Shown piece by piece: positions 23,401 through 32,940 of a DNA stretch of 64,000 nucleotides. Made by a program: the position numbers and the translations under genes. This DNA comes from Paulinella micropora. Lineage: Eukaryota; Cercozoa; Imbricatea; Euglyphida. Below the pieces are notes generated by a model that searched no databases, was not told where the DNA came from, and worked only from the letters and a program-made list of their open reading frames with translations. The first letter of the stretch is position 1; each line of letters starts with the position of its first letter. The DNA is taken from positions 873,335 through 937,334 of the forward strand of contig BJOX01000042.1 of NCBI GenBank assembly GCA_009731375.1. The letters are read 5' to 3'.

Positions 23401-24585
23401 CGGACAGGCCCAGTCCGAGACGGGGAGCTGATAGCTTGGACCGATTCTACCTGGCATGAGAGCAGGAACACGGACGTACACGGGCGGGCCGCCTTGTTGG
23501 TTCAATTCAATTGTCCTTCACGGTGCAGCGGCCCGATACGGTACCCTGTGTTCGTTAGCGGGGAAGAGGAATTAGGAGAGGTGTGGGCGCCCGATCTGCG
23601 GGTAGAAGACCTGTTGTCCGAGCGCGCACGGCGGCCCCTCTCTTCCGTCCCTGCTGGTACGTTTCAGGCGCTTGACCTCCCTTGGATACGCAATGCTTCC
23701 ATTGTGCCCTCGGTGACGGAAGTTGAGCGAGATTGGGTGTTTCTGCCGCCGCCATCACAGCCGGTGCTGAGCCAGTCGGTCGTGTTTGACTCCGCGGACT
23801 TACTGAGCACGACACCCGCATGGGTTGCTGACTCAGGTTCTGTCACTTGCTATGGTACCCCATCACTCAGTGATCAAAGAACCTCGAATCTTCAGTATCT
23901 TACTTATTTTCGCCTGGAATGGAATGGTGCACACTCAATCGCAATCGAGCCACACCCCGTCCACGTACATCCTTCGACACAAATATGCCTGCTAACGCAA
24001 GGCAGCCTGCATTATACTGTTGGCACATCCTTGGCCTCACTGACCGCCATAGACAGACACGCGCCGTCCATTGTCATCCTCCCTTCCGGAACGGCTCACA
24101 CATCGCGGCACTTCCCAGGTGTAAACGCCACAGAACACTGCCTCAAGCTGGTGTTCCGTGGCGCCCCCGCATCACAACTAGATGTCAGAGACCGACCGGA
24201 TCAACATGACCTGGAAGCGGTCCATTACTCGTTAGCCGCGAACTGGTCCAGTCAAGTGGAGCCTGCAGGTTTCGGCGAGCTGTTGGTGGATCGCTTCCTC
24301 ATCGATCATCCTGTAGATGGTGGGTTTGTGACGGTTAAAGTGGTCAATATGGGACAGCATGTTCGGCCACTTGTCCCGCCTGATGTTCCTCGTCGTCATT
24401 TGCACGAAGTGTGGCTGGTGGTCATGAACGGTGAAGTGCTCTACGAACACAATAACGATGAGATCACGGTCGTCACCCAGGGTCAAGTGGCGTTCGTGCC
24501 TGCCTGGCAGTGGCACCTTTTCTATTGTGAAAAACCTTGCCAATTTGTGAAATTAGAGTTAGGAAATTCCACGACTCAGAAATAG
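16540..24585 (+). CDS. Terminal 8-kb exon of the GT25/cupin/PhyH polyprotein
   Basis: One uninterrupted 2681-codon frame runs from the TGTGCTTAG acceptor to TAG at 24583. Order of domains: GT25 (copy 6), bicupin, five VDGK repeats, a divergent GT25-like domain, PhyH-type Fe(II)/2-oxoglutarate dioxygenase, bicupin, six VDGK repeats, PhyH, bicupin. The last two PhyH-bicupin blocks repeat at a period of 2709 bp (903 codons), and the first bicupin-VDGK block recurs at 3651 bp. GT25 with a 2OG oxygenase recalls animal and giant-virus lysyl hydroxylase/glucosyltransferases, so a role in hydroxylating and glycosylating a substrate is reasonable inference. The protein ends abruptly after the third bicupin (LELGNSTTQK). 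No membrane segment is seen in this exon. An alternative is several proteins made by processing. Confidence 0.8.
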   Translation, partial: FRWSSTQVVLINLKQRPERLQNMLELTRQLPMLGRVQVFEAIDGKLLGEDGLRKYAAEQLRIDKEVIPATDRDGRPSSIAGTLLSHLSVWVDFLERSEAQFLLVLEDDLFMPTGVEDTKAALWELEGFEFDIVWLEHHFASANSHGSGRYKRVDFNGGHIFGTGASAFSREAVRRLVAAVRDEPNIAADHYQQRLRMVSSSKRPLVTLIAQPAVLHQDFWTFESDNREPLFLEVDLLLLQLDDPSLDADTLSSLLHRLARELRSLPAVDAMAIERWIKLLYPGAYKEVFSMLSQSVVFDSTDLLRTTPIWVDYSGSVSCYGTPSLKNEKTSNLYHLTYFRLEYNGERPIEPHPVHVHPLTEICLLTQGSLHYTVGTSLASLTGIDRHAPSIVIVPSGTAHTSWHFPGVNATEHCLKLVFRGAPASQLDVRDRPDQRDLEAVHYSLAANWSSQVEPAGFGGLLVDRFLIDHPVDGGFVTVKVVNMRQHVRPLVPPDVPRRHLHEVWLVVMNGEVLYEHNNDEITVLTQGQVAFVPAWQRHLFYCEKPCQFVKVELEKANEVEVADGKMVEAGVGGASNQDGIMESVASSTQQPPKQDQIHIPSSAPPAISASPRAEAGAKRVKYHFVDGKMVEAGVGWASNEDATKDLSVSSGNQQPPKQDHLHIPSASVPAAEAGATRVKYRFVDGKMVEAGVGWASNEDGIKESLTSSTQQLPKQDYLRTTYSSSPAVVAAFPRAEAGAKRVKYRFVDGKMVEAGVGWASNEDGIKESLSSSIQQPLKQDDLRKIHTTVPAVVASFPRAGLAAEAGARRVKYRFVDGKMVEARMGWASNEDTLSSRASVFSSFPSEQISTGGVDSLDVVAINLKRHRKRRKHIEELYSALGWGRARFHDALDAYELGKEGLRRVAAELGVGTPLTFASVGGGNPITEKSLLLSNLQILLSFLPSDRRVLLVLEDDVALRCTESPPLCRAAFQAELLQMQRRPEQYDIAYLEHAWFNQEHISLNGSTRVKTIHVRGGKADIVGAAAILYSRRGAEKYVRLARMYPNLSHDFIVGLIVMDPSAVSLLAHAPLFEQDFIAFRSSQRSALDSAFLLSKRAKSEPLHQALRTLCGALAICHEQVNTEEIKADTCTTEMASSIASELAALHSPSLYGQDASLLSLAQKQIHTKIYISAVAAHRSAQSQFSSEMDIESVSLLRKLTAACVALIKGTAPISGSSDSSVLEDWERDQEYYDTGIYGPVPYAHSLFAQETIEEQRRFQNTEPWKLGLPLPLDKKASFLFGPYLRTHAANLVPLARRLIPADCEDLSLFGTSVVETYSGQQHGLHSDREQSDCQPGYGISFWMGLENVSETTTISILPRSGRRYKERCTAHFERGCDVPAGESLRTGPVRDGELIAWTDSTWHESRNTDVHGRAALLVQFNCPSRCSGPIRYPVFVSGEEELGEVWAPDLRVEDLLSERARRPLSSVPAGTFQALDLPWIRNASIVPSVTEVERDWVFLPPPSQPVLSQSVVFDSADLLSTTPAWVADSGSVTCYGTPSLSDQRTSNLQYLTYFRLEWNGAHSIAIEPHPVHVHPSTQICLLTQGSLHYTVGTSLASLTAIDRHAPSIVILPSGTAHTSRHFPGVNATEHCLKLVFRGAPASQLDVRDRPDQHDLEAVHYSLAANWSSQVEPAGFGELLVDRFLVDHPVDGGFVTVKVVNMGQHVRPLVPPDVPRRHLHEVWLVVMNGEVLYEHNNDEITVLTQGQVAFVPAWQRHLFYCEKPCQFVKVELEKANEVEVADGKMVEAGVGGASNQDGIMESVASSTQQPPKQDQIHIPSSAPPAVSASPRAEAGAKRVKYHFVDGKMVEAGVGWASNEDATKDLSVSSGNQQPPKQDHLHIPSASVPAAEAGATRVKYRFVDGKMVEAGVGWASNEDGIKESLTSSTQQLPKQDYLRTTYSSSPAVVAAFPRAEAGAKRVKYRFVDGKMVEAGVGWASNEDGIKESLSSSIQQPLKQDDLRKIHTTVPAVVASFPRAEAGARRVKYRFVDGKMVEAGVGWASNDNGIKESVASSTEKPPKQNDLHSASAPPAVVASSPSPVAGAKRVKYRFVDGKMMEAGVGWASDESGNIKPAAFSASSDFSVLGDWERDQEYYDTGIYGPVPYAHSLFAQETIEEQRRFQNTEPWKLGLPLPLDKKASFLFGPYLRTHAANLVPLARRLIPADCEDLSLSGTSVVETYSGQQHGLHSDREQSDCQPGYGISFWMGLENVSETTTISILPRSGRRYKERCTAHFERGCDVPAGESLRTGPVRDGELIAWTDSTWHESRNTDVHGRAALLVQFNCPSRCSGPIRYPVFVSGEEELGEVWAPDLRVEDLLSERARRPLSSVPAGTFQALDLPWIRNASIVPSVTEVERDWVFLPPPSQPVLSQSVVFDSADLLSTTPAWVADSGSVTCYGTPSLSDQRTSNLQYLTYFRLEWNGAHSIAIEPHPVHVHPSTQICLLTQGSLHYTVGTSLASLTAIDRHAPSIVILPSGTAHTSRHFPGVNATEHCLKLVFRGAPASQLDVRDRPDQHDLEAVHYSLAANWSSQVEPAGFGELLVDRFLIDHPVDGGFVTVKVVNMGQHVRPLVPPDVPRRHLHEVWLVVMNGEVLYEHNNDEITVVTQGQVAFVPAWQWHLFYCEKPCQFVKLELGNSTTQK
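17415..18205 (+). other. Bicupin, copy 1 (complete metal ligands)
   Basis: First cupin: HPVHVHPLTEICLLTQGSLH gives the canonical HxHxxxE set, with a later His in PSGTAHTSWHFPG. Second cupin: RRHLHEVWLVVMNGEVLYEH with a distal His in VPAWQRHLFYC. Cupins bind a metal in a small barrel and may be enzymes or sugar-binding domains. Copies 2 and 3 of this module have Gln instead of the first-cupin Glu. Confidence 0.7.
18212..19040 (+). repeat. VDGK protein repeats, array 1 (5 units)
   Basis: Units of about 50-60 codons carry a conserved core, RVKYRFVDGKMVEAGVGWAS, separated by Ser/Pro/Gln-rich linkers (SSTQQLPKQD, PAVVAAFPRAEAGA). The first unit is degenerate (VADGKMVEAGVGGASNQD), the second has KYHF, the last reads MVEARMGW. 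I do not recognise the motif. It could be a surface- or partner-binding linker. A 12-nt insertion near 18945 distinguishes this array from array 2. Confidence 0.8.
19110..19860 (+). other. Divergent GT25-like domain
   Basis: It starts DVVAINLKRHRKRRKHIEEL (compare VVLINLKRRPERLQHML) and has SLLLSNLQILLSFLPSDRRV then LLVLEDDVALRC, the acidic GT25 core. FDALDAYELGKEGLRRVAAE-type text parallels EAIDGKLLGEDGLRKYAAE of the others. It keeps the fold signature but is well diverged, so it is an older paralogue than the exon copies at 10.6-17.4 kb. Confidence 0.65.
20185..21055 (+). other. PhyH-type Fe(II)/2-oxoglutarate dioxygenase, copy 1
   Basis: Iron ligands can be placed: HxD in QQHGLHSDREQSD (CAT near 20512) and the distal His in DSTWHESRNTD (near 20745), followed by the 2OG-binding Arg in HGRAALLVQFN. 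Spacing of about 78 residues between HxD and distal His is usual for the phytanoyl-CoA dioxygenase superfamily. Cys-rich text (RCTAHFERGCD, NCPSRCSG) hints at disulfides and an extracytoplasmic location. The substrate is unknown. Confidence 0.7.
21056..21850 (+). other. Bicupin, copy 2 (first-cupin Glu replaced)
   Basis: Nearly the same as copy 1 but reads HPVHVHPSTQICLLTQG, so the canonical first-cupin Glu is Gln. The second cupin (RRHLHEVWLVV) is unchanged. It carries an extra codon pair (SIAIEPHP against PIEPHP). Confidence 0.7.
21853..22880 (+). repeat. VDGK protein repeats, array 2 (6 units)
   Basis: The first four units are almost identical to array 1 at a distance of 3651 bp. Unit 5 lacks the 12-nt insertion and unit 6 (FVDGKMMEAGVGWASDESGN) is extra. 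Array 2 leads directly into the second PhyH domain. Confidence 0.8.
22894..23764 (+). other. PhyH-type dioxygenase, copy 2
   Basis: At 2709 bp from copy 1 and nearly identical by eye (a few substitutions, such as SLSGTSVVE for SLFGTSVVE). All iron and 2OG ligands are kept (LHSD, TWHESRN, HGRAALL). Confidence 0.7.
23765..24585 (+). other. Bicupin, copy 3 and C-terminus
   Basis: It has the same HPSTQI replacement as copy 2. The last ligand-bearing stretch reads PAWQWHLFYC (Arg to Trp before the His). Instead of leading into VDGK repeats it ends FVKLELGNSTTQK and TAG, so the duplication broke at the cupin/repeat border. Confidence 0.7.
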
Positions 24586-27290
24586 CCCTTATCTCGGAAG
24601 TGCTCGCGCAGACGGGGATGCTCTTTGTAAACTTGCAGCTCGCTCATTTTAATGCAGCCTGAATCTGGGCCACCTTCAGCAAAGTTAGTATGAAGCTACC
24701 GTCGTCGTGACGCTCCTATAACAAAGATTAAAACCCTTAAATTAGATTAGCAAACACATAACTTTGATATAGACGACCAAAAAAGTTGTATAGTAGTATA
24801 CTGTCAGAATCATATTCATGAATTGGTCGGCTGATAATCTCGATGGTTATTGGCTAGCACTTGTTTCAAACTGCGCTTCCCCTCCCGTACCTCAATCTCG
24901 ACATTTGCAGGCAAATCACAGACGCTGTGCTGGTTGCTTTGGCTGCAATTTCTCTAGTTCTTAAGAAGAGATCTTTGGGAGATTTTTTGGTTAGTCGAGG
25001 GTGAGCCGCCTCGCCGATTTTCAAAAACCCAAAGTAATCTGTGGTATGTTAGCTTATGATATTAATATATAGTAGCTAGGAACTGTTACCGGTTGGTGTA
25101 ATGAATATTTGACTATATTTACTTCTTAGAATTCCCAATGCCTAAATACAAAGTTAGGATGATCTGTCCGTAGGTGACGTGCCATTGTTACATTTCATGG
25201 ACGAAGTCCAAAGCACAACTAGTTTGTCTCTGTTCTCGAAGATACAATGTGGCGGCGGGTCGGCATATAGGCGCCGCAGGCCGAAGCATTAATACATGGC
25301 AGCCAGCGTGCGCAGTGGCTTGCAGCGTATAGCGCTCAGAGCAGTGCAGTTTAAACTTGTTTATTAGAAGAACGCGCCACTGGCAAGACAAAGAGCGGGT
25401 ACTACGTGACGGGTTGGGCAGGACATAAGTAATGGCTCTTACGCCGGTTACACATTACTGTTCATTACATATGCCGGGCCGTACTGTCTAACCTAATTAC
25501 TATATCAATAGGTCTAACATCTACTGTCAATTTAACTGGACCGTCGGCGGTAACTCCGAGTCTGACTCGGAGTCAGCTGTCTGACAGATAGAACATTTCG
25601 CGAAAAATTTCGCACTGCTGGCATGCCGCGTAGCCGCAGCCGGCTCAGTGTAGTTTTGCGCCGGAACCAATCTGTTACCCGTAGTATAATAATTTGAATC
25701 ACTCCGACTAGTTCTTAATTTGAATCAGCAGGTGATGATTAACGCGGCTTTGCCACTTGACTCTTGAATGTTCTCTGCTGTATTAATACTACACTGCGTA
25801 GTATCATAATAGTATTGCTGTTGACATTCAAGACAACAAAAAAAATTGATTTTTCTGTTTTGGTTGGAATTTCAGTTTTGGTTGGAATTTTGATTTTGGG
25901 TGAAAGTTTGAATTTTTCAAATTAACTGCTATATTCGTCAGCAAAATATCGTAAATTTTCGCGAAATGTTACCGTTAAATTTGAAAATTTGAATTTTTGT
26001 CACAAAAACTGAATGAAAAACTGTCACAAAAATGAAAATCTGTCACAAAAACTCAAAACTAATTTTTTTTGTTGTCTTGAATGTCAACAGCAATATAATA
26101 ATAAAACATTGTGGCCCGACTGTCCGAGAAATATTAACATTCGGAACTTCATAATTATTTTTAAACTAATTTCGAAACTGATACTGAGCAGTTAACTGAA
26201 GTTTGACTATGATTTTCCGACGCGCTTGAGCCTTGAAAGTTCAAATTTATTACTAGCTGAGTGACATAAACTGACATATTCATATAAATAAAATATACTT
26301 GAATAAATTCACTAAGGAACTGAGAAATTCGCTAATACGTTTTACTGATGAACTATCAAAGAACTTAATGCAAAGTACTATACTAGAACCTAATCTAACA
26401 TATTTCCAATTTTTACCAGTAACTTCCCATCACAGGTGCACTGGACAATTGCCTTTTTACTTTGACAATTTCCCCTTTCACCCATATCAACTTGTAATTT
26501 TTCTCTCACTGGCCGTGCTACTTAACCTTCCACTCAGGCTCTAACAGAACTACATCAGTTACCGCGCAATCACAACCATTTCCGTAAGAATTCCGCTCCA
26601 CAAACTTCATATCAAGAACCTTCGAAGTGAGCACAGCTCACATGCACTGAAACTGAAACACACATCTACCTTGCCCCTTATCTTACCCTTAGCCTTACTC
26701 TAACGAAACTCTACACTTACTTGTAGTAGTACTAACGGCAAAGGGGTGAGCACGGTCACTCGTGGTCTGGTAAACCCCTGTTAATAAATAACTATTCTTG
26801 AAAGTATCATGATTTACCAAATATCAATAACATGTCCACTGATCATGAGTCCGACAGCTTCCGGCTGAGTTCGACCACGATGATAGAAAGCTACGTAAAT
26901 AAACGAAGTGACCGCTCTGCTATTTACTTGTATTTCACCTGCACTCAGGAGTCAGGACTTAATGCAGCCATAGAGATCTTCAATAAGAGTTCGTTGTGTA
27001 ATTACCCCCGGCCTTGGGGTTGTATCCAAACTCACAAAGCACTCATTTGGTTGTTCAAATTTTGCGAGTTGGCTTTCCCAATGAACTGAATTTCAGAGTC
27101 AGTTTCTTGGAACTAAGAAATCCAATGTCGGCTCGCAAAAATGCCCTGATGAAAATTGTAATTTCAAAATGCAGGGCCGGCCGGAAGTAGAAAAAAGGAG
27201 ACAAGACTACGGAACTCGAGGAGGAAACAAATAAGACTACATATTAATCATTTGGTGTGAACGATTCCGCCTCCGATACCAAACCCCTGT
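24586..27290. other. AT-rich intergenic island, almost no microsatellites
   Basis: This is the only 2.7-kb stretch of the window free of simple repeats. It holds a short hairpin (arms CTCCGAGT and ACTCGGAG, 25554-25572), a palindromic element (25814-26094) and short unsupported frames (26299-26544, 26832-27089). It presumably contains the 3' UTR and downstream region of the polyprotein gene. No gene is supported. Confidence 0.7.
25814..26094. mobile_element. Palindromic MITE-like element with 34-bp perfect ends
   Basis: Left arm 25814-25847 (ATTGCTGTTGACATTCAAGA...) and right arm 26061-26094 are exact reverse complements over 34 bp. They enclose 213 bp of AT-rich sequence with direct repeats of CTGTCACAAAAA and TTTTGGTTGGAATTT. 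Size, AT content and perfect terminal inverted repeats fit a non-autonomous DNA transposon. No transposase is present in the window. Confidence 0.65.
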
Positions 27291-27299
27291 GAGACATAA

Positions 27300-28320
<1,021 letters not shown>

Positions 28321-28391
28321 TTATGTATGTATATGTGTGTGTGTCTGTGTGTCTACCTCGACAAAGCAGAGCCTCATTTTGTCACTGAATC

Positions 28392-28606
28392 TGAAAAGTT
28401 CCTTGTCCTTAACCACAATGAGCCATGATTTCAAACTCTTCGTTCTCAGCCAGTTCTGATCTTGAGGGCGTGTGTAGTCGCTCGTTTGAAAGCTCTCATC
28501 AAGAGCCTTCTAATGAGCCATTACACAGGTTGTAGATGCAAATATTGACTGAGATCGAAGCGCTTGAAGTCATTGTTCCTTGTGCTTAAGAAATAGGAAC
28601 TTCTCA
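28392..28606 (+). mobile_element. MITE copy A
   Basis: It begins TGAAAAGTTCCTTGTCCTTA and ends TTAAGAAATAGGAACTTCTCA, imperfect terminal inverted repeats of about 30 bp. The interior (GTGGCTCGTTTGAAAGC-like, ATGAGCCATTACA) matches copies B-D at 38.6 and 63.1 kb. It lies in the intron between LIM exons. Length is about 215 bp. Confidence 0.75.
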
Positions 28607-28613
28607 TTAAAGT

Positions 28614-28746
28614 AATGTATGTATGTATGTATGCATGTATGCATGCATGCATGTATGCATGCATGTATGTATGTATGTATGTATGTATGTATATATGTAT
28701 GTGTGTACGTATGTATGTATGTATGTATGTATGTATGTATGTATAT
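28614..28746. repeat. ATGT microsatellite next to the MITE
   Basis: (ATGT)n with ATGC variants begins within ten bases of the MITE end, a pattern seen also at MITE copies C and D. Confidence 0.9.
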
Positions 28747-28761
28747 TTATGAAAGATGGAC

Positions 28762-28812
28762 CAAGGTAGTTGCGTCGAGACCATCGCCACATGTCTTGCA
28801 GCGAAAGCATTC
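28762..28812 (-). CDS. LIM gene 1, middle exon
   Basis: On the minus strand, acceptor ACAATAG and a weak donor TTG|GTCCAT bound 17 codons: ECFRCKTCGDGLDATTL. It supplies the fourth to sixth zinc ligands (Cys; CxxC) and joins in phase 0 to FHR of the upstream exon, giving the HxxCxxCxxC centre of a LIM domain. Confidence 0.7.
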
Positions 28813-28892
28813 CTATTGTATGTAATACGATAATAGAGCGTGAGAGATAGTTTGTGAGAGAGAAGGGGGTGGGGGGGTGGGGAGGATTTGAA

Positions 28893-28917
28893 TGATTACT
28901 CCATGGAATGACTTGCC

Positions 28918-28920
<3 letters not shown>
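28893..28920 (-). repeat. Duplicated end of the first LIM exon
   Basis: On the minus strand this reads AGKSFHG, a diverged copy of the end of the exon at 28976-29051 (AGKSFHR) plus its donor. It is separated from it by a (GA)n array of about 45 bp. It looks like a slippage duplication flanking the dinucleotide array. Confidence 0.65.
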
Positions 28921-28971
<51 letters not shown>

Positions 28972-28975
28972 TTAC

Positions 28976-29051
28976 CCTGTGGAAGGACTTGCCTGCGCCA
29001 CTGCACCTTTCTGCGTCGTAGACCGTCCTACCGCACCGCGGACACTTGTCC
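28976..29051 (-). CDS. LIM gene 1, exon with first zinc pair and His
   Basis: On the minus strand, acceptor CTAACAG and donor AGG|GTAATC bound 76 nt. After one leading base it reads DKCPRCGRTVYDAERCSGAG, then KSFHR. CPRC is the first zinc pair and the His the third ligand. The upstream exons, and so the start of the protein, should lie to the right within or beyond the 1.6-kb AGT array and are not seen. The only intact sequence is this one domain, so the protein may have more. Confidence 0.75.
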
Positions 29052-29052
29052 C

Positions 29053-29078
29053 TGTTAGTAGTAGTAGTAGTAGAAGTA

Positions 29079-29115
<37 letters not shown>

Positions 29116-29117
29116 AA

Positions 29118-29157
<40 letters not shown>

Positions 29158-29223
29158 CAGTAGTAGTAGTGGTGGTAGTAGTATTAGTAGTAGTGGTAGT
29201 AATGGTAGTAGTAGAAGTAGTAT

Positions 29224-29286
<63 letters not shown>

Positions 29287-29375
29287 TGGTAGTAGTGGTA
29301 GTAGTAGTAGTAGTAGTGACATTGGTAGTAGTGGTAGTAGTGTAGTGGTAGTGGTAGCAGTAGTGGTAGAAGTGA

Positions 29376-29444
<69 letters not shown>

Positions 29445-29577
29445 CAGTAGTAGTGGTAGTGGTAGTAGTGGTAGTAGTGGTAGTAGTAGTAGTAGTAGTA
29501 GTGGCAGTGGTAGTAGTGGTAGTAGTGTAGTGGTAGTGGTAGCAGAAGTGGTAGAAGTAGCAGTAGTAGTAGTAGTA

Positions 29578-29629
<52 letters not shown>

Positions 29630-29637
29630 TAGTAGTG

Positions 29638-29669
<32 letters not shown>

Positions 29670-29688
29670 NNNNNNNNNNNNNAGTAGC

Positions 29689-29735
<47 letters not shown>

Positions 29736-29809
29736 AAGTAGTAGTAGTAGTAGTAGCAGTGGTAGTGTTAGTGGTAAAGGTAGTGGTAGTAGTAGTAGTA
29801 GTAGTAGTG

Positions 29810-29861
<52 letters not shown>

Positions 29862-29875
29862 TGGTAGTGGTAGCG

Positions 29876-29961
<86 letters not shown>

Positions 29962-30049
29962 GGTAGAGGAAGTAGAAATAGTGGTAGTAGTAGTATACGT
30001 AGTAATAGTAGTAGTAGTAGTAGTAGTAATAATAGTAGTGGTAGTAGTA

Positions 30050-30090
<41 letters not shown>

Positions 30091-30118
30091 GGTGGTGGTG
30101 GTAGTAGTAGTAGTATAC

Positions 30119-30169
<51 letters not shown>

Positions 30170-30256
30170 GTAGTGGAAGTAGTAGTAGTAGTAGTAGTAA
30201 TAGTGGTAGTAGTAGTAGTAGTAGTAGTGGAAGTAGTAGTAGTAGAAGTAGTAGTA

Positions 30257-30317
<61 letters not shown>

Positions 30318-30368
30318 AAGAAGAAGAAGTGGTGTTGGTAGTAGTGGTAGCAGTAGTAGAAGTAGTAA

Positions 30369-30413
<45 letters not shown>

Positions 30414-30442
30414 CAGTAGTGTAGCAGTAGTAGTAGTGTAGC

Positions 30443-30481
<39 letters not shown>

Positions 30482-30516
30482 CTTAGTAGTAGTGATAGTA
30501 GTAGTAGTAGGAGTAA

Positions 30517-30603
<87 letters not shown>

Positions 30604-30616
30604 CAGTAGTAGTGGC

Positions 30617-30666
<50 letters not shown>

Positions 30667-30698
30667 CAGTGGTAGTGGCAGTAATAATAATAATAATA
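29053..30698. repeat. 1.6-kb AGT trinucleotide array
   Basis: Almost pure (AGT)n/(GTA)n with scattered GTG, AGA, AGC and AAT triplets, broken only by a 13-N gap (29670-29682). It gives long poly-Ser and poly-Val frames on the plus strand and poly-Thr/Leu on the minus strand, none of which are genes. It sits just upstream of LIM exon 28976-29051 on that gene's strand. Confidence 0.9.
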
Positions 30699-30700
30699 AT

Positions 30701-31185
30701 ACTATATCTGAACGTACTGATGCAGCTAATGGCATATCCTCAATGGACATAAGCCTCCAATACCCTTGTTCGAGGTCCTCCACCCCCCCCGTGTCAGTCT
30801 CTCGTCTGATGATCGGGGCCACCGATGGAGCTCCTGAGGGCAAGACTGCACTAAGCCGAGGTTATTCCGCAGTCCCAGCAACCTCTTGCAAGACGTCACC
30901 GAATGTGCAAGTGCATACACCAAGCGCGGTTGCTAGAGCTGCCTCGAAACCCCACCCATAACAATCTGGTGTCTGCTGGGTCCTGGGCTATCAACCAGCA
31001 TATGCGGAGTTTAAGATCTTTTACGCGCGCAACGACCCTCCTCCCCAGCATCTACCACCAAAGGGTTATGAGTTGGCGTCACAGTTTAACGCCTTGAGGC
31101 CATTGGGCTGGAACTCTGTTTAGCAAGTGTGACTAGGTTTTTTTCATCGGGATTTCCCTCAAATATGTCACAGTCAACACTCCAA

Positions 31186-31186
<1 letters not shown>
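30701..31186 (+). repeat. 493-bp repeat, single copy
   Basis: From ACTATATCTGAACGTACTG to CAACACTCCAAG, about 8 bp short at its right end, with AAT runs on both sides. It matches the copy at 5663 more closely than the tandem copies do: it shares CTCAATGGACATAAG and the 8-C run. Confidence 0.85.
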
Positions 31187-31233
<47 letters not shown>

Positions 31234-31575
31234 GTGGTAGTAGTAGTAGTAGTAGTAGTAGCAGTAGTAGTATCCAGCGGAGAGGTGAGTATTATTGAGG
31301 AGAAAGAAAGAAAGAAAGAAAGAATAGTAATAAAAGGGGGGGGGGGGCAGAAGAAGAAGAAGAAGAAGAAGAAGAAGAAGAAGAAGAAGAAGAAGAAGAA
31401 AAGGAGGAGGAGGAGGAGGAGGAGGAAGAGGAGGAGGAGGAGACAAGATGAAGAAGAAGAAGAAGAAGGAGGAGGATGAGGAGGAGAAGGAGGAAAGAAA
31501 GGAAAGAAAGAAAGAAAGGAAGGAAGAAAGGAAGGAAGGAAGGAAGGAAGAAAGAAAGAAAGAAGAAAGCAAAGT
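31187..31575. repeat. AAT, AGT, GAA and GGA arrays
   Basis: (AAT)n and (AGT)n are followed by a G run and 200 bp of homopurine GAA/GGA/GAAA repeats. No gene. Confidence 0.9.
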
Positions 31576-32586
<1,011 letters not shown>

Positions 32587-32755
32587 CAATGATCATGCCG
32601 ATGGAAATAACAATGACAAGACTAAGAAACACAGAATTAGGTGAACAAGAACAATAATAATGAAGAACAGGAAATTACCGGTTGAAGGGATAGGCTCTGC
32701 TTCTACTGGGCGGCTGACTTGCTGGAACGCAGCTCTTCTAAGAAAGGAAAGGTAG

Positions 32756-32908
32756 AGGGGGAAAGGAACAGGAACGAGAAAGAAGACTTTGAAGAAAGGA
32801 GACATGAAATGTTTCAATTGTAACATGAAGGGGCATGTATTCTCAGCATGTGAGAAGAAGTGTAGGATGTGTGGGGGTAAGCATAGACTACATGAATGTG
32901 AAGAATGA
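32756..32908 (+). CDS. Double zinc-knuckle fragment, probably from a retroelement gag
   Basis: The frame reads KGDMKCFNCNMKGHVFSACE: a perfect CX2CX4HX4C knuckle. A second, Cys/His-rich motif follows (CRMCGGKHRLHEC), then TGA. An in-frame TAG lies just upstream (32753). Such pairs occur in Gag proteins and in CNBP-like RNA-binding proteins. The preceding GGGCGGCTGACTTGCTGGAA is duplicated at 33218-33260, where the knuckle is missing. The dispersal points to a degraded retroelement, but a short exon of a host gene is possible. Confidence 0.5.
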   Translation, partial: RGKGTGTRKKTLKKGDMKCFNCNMKGHVFSACEKKCRMCGGKHRLHECEE

Positions 32909-32940
32909 GTCAGGAGCTGAACGGATTGTGACAGCTTCTA

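Noticed and set aside
26299-27089. Two small plus-strand frames (26299-26544 and 26832-27089)
   Set aside because: AT-rich, no homology, no splice or promoter evidence; expected by chance in such sequence.
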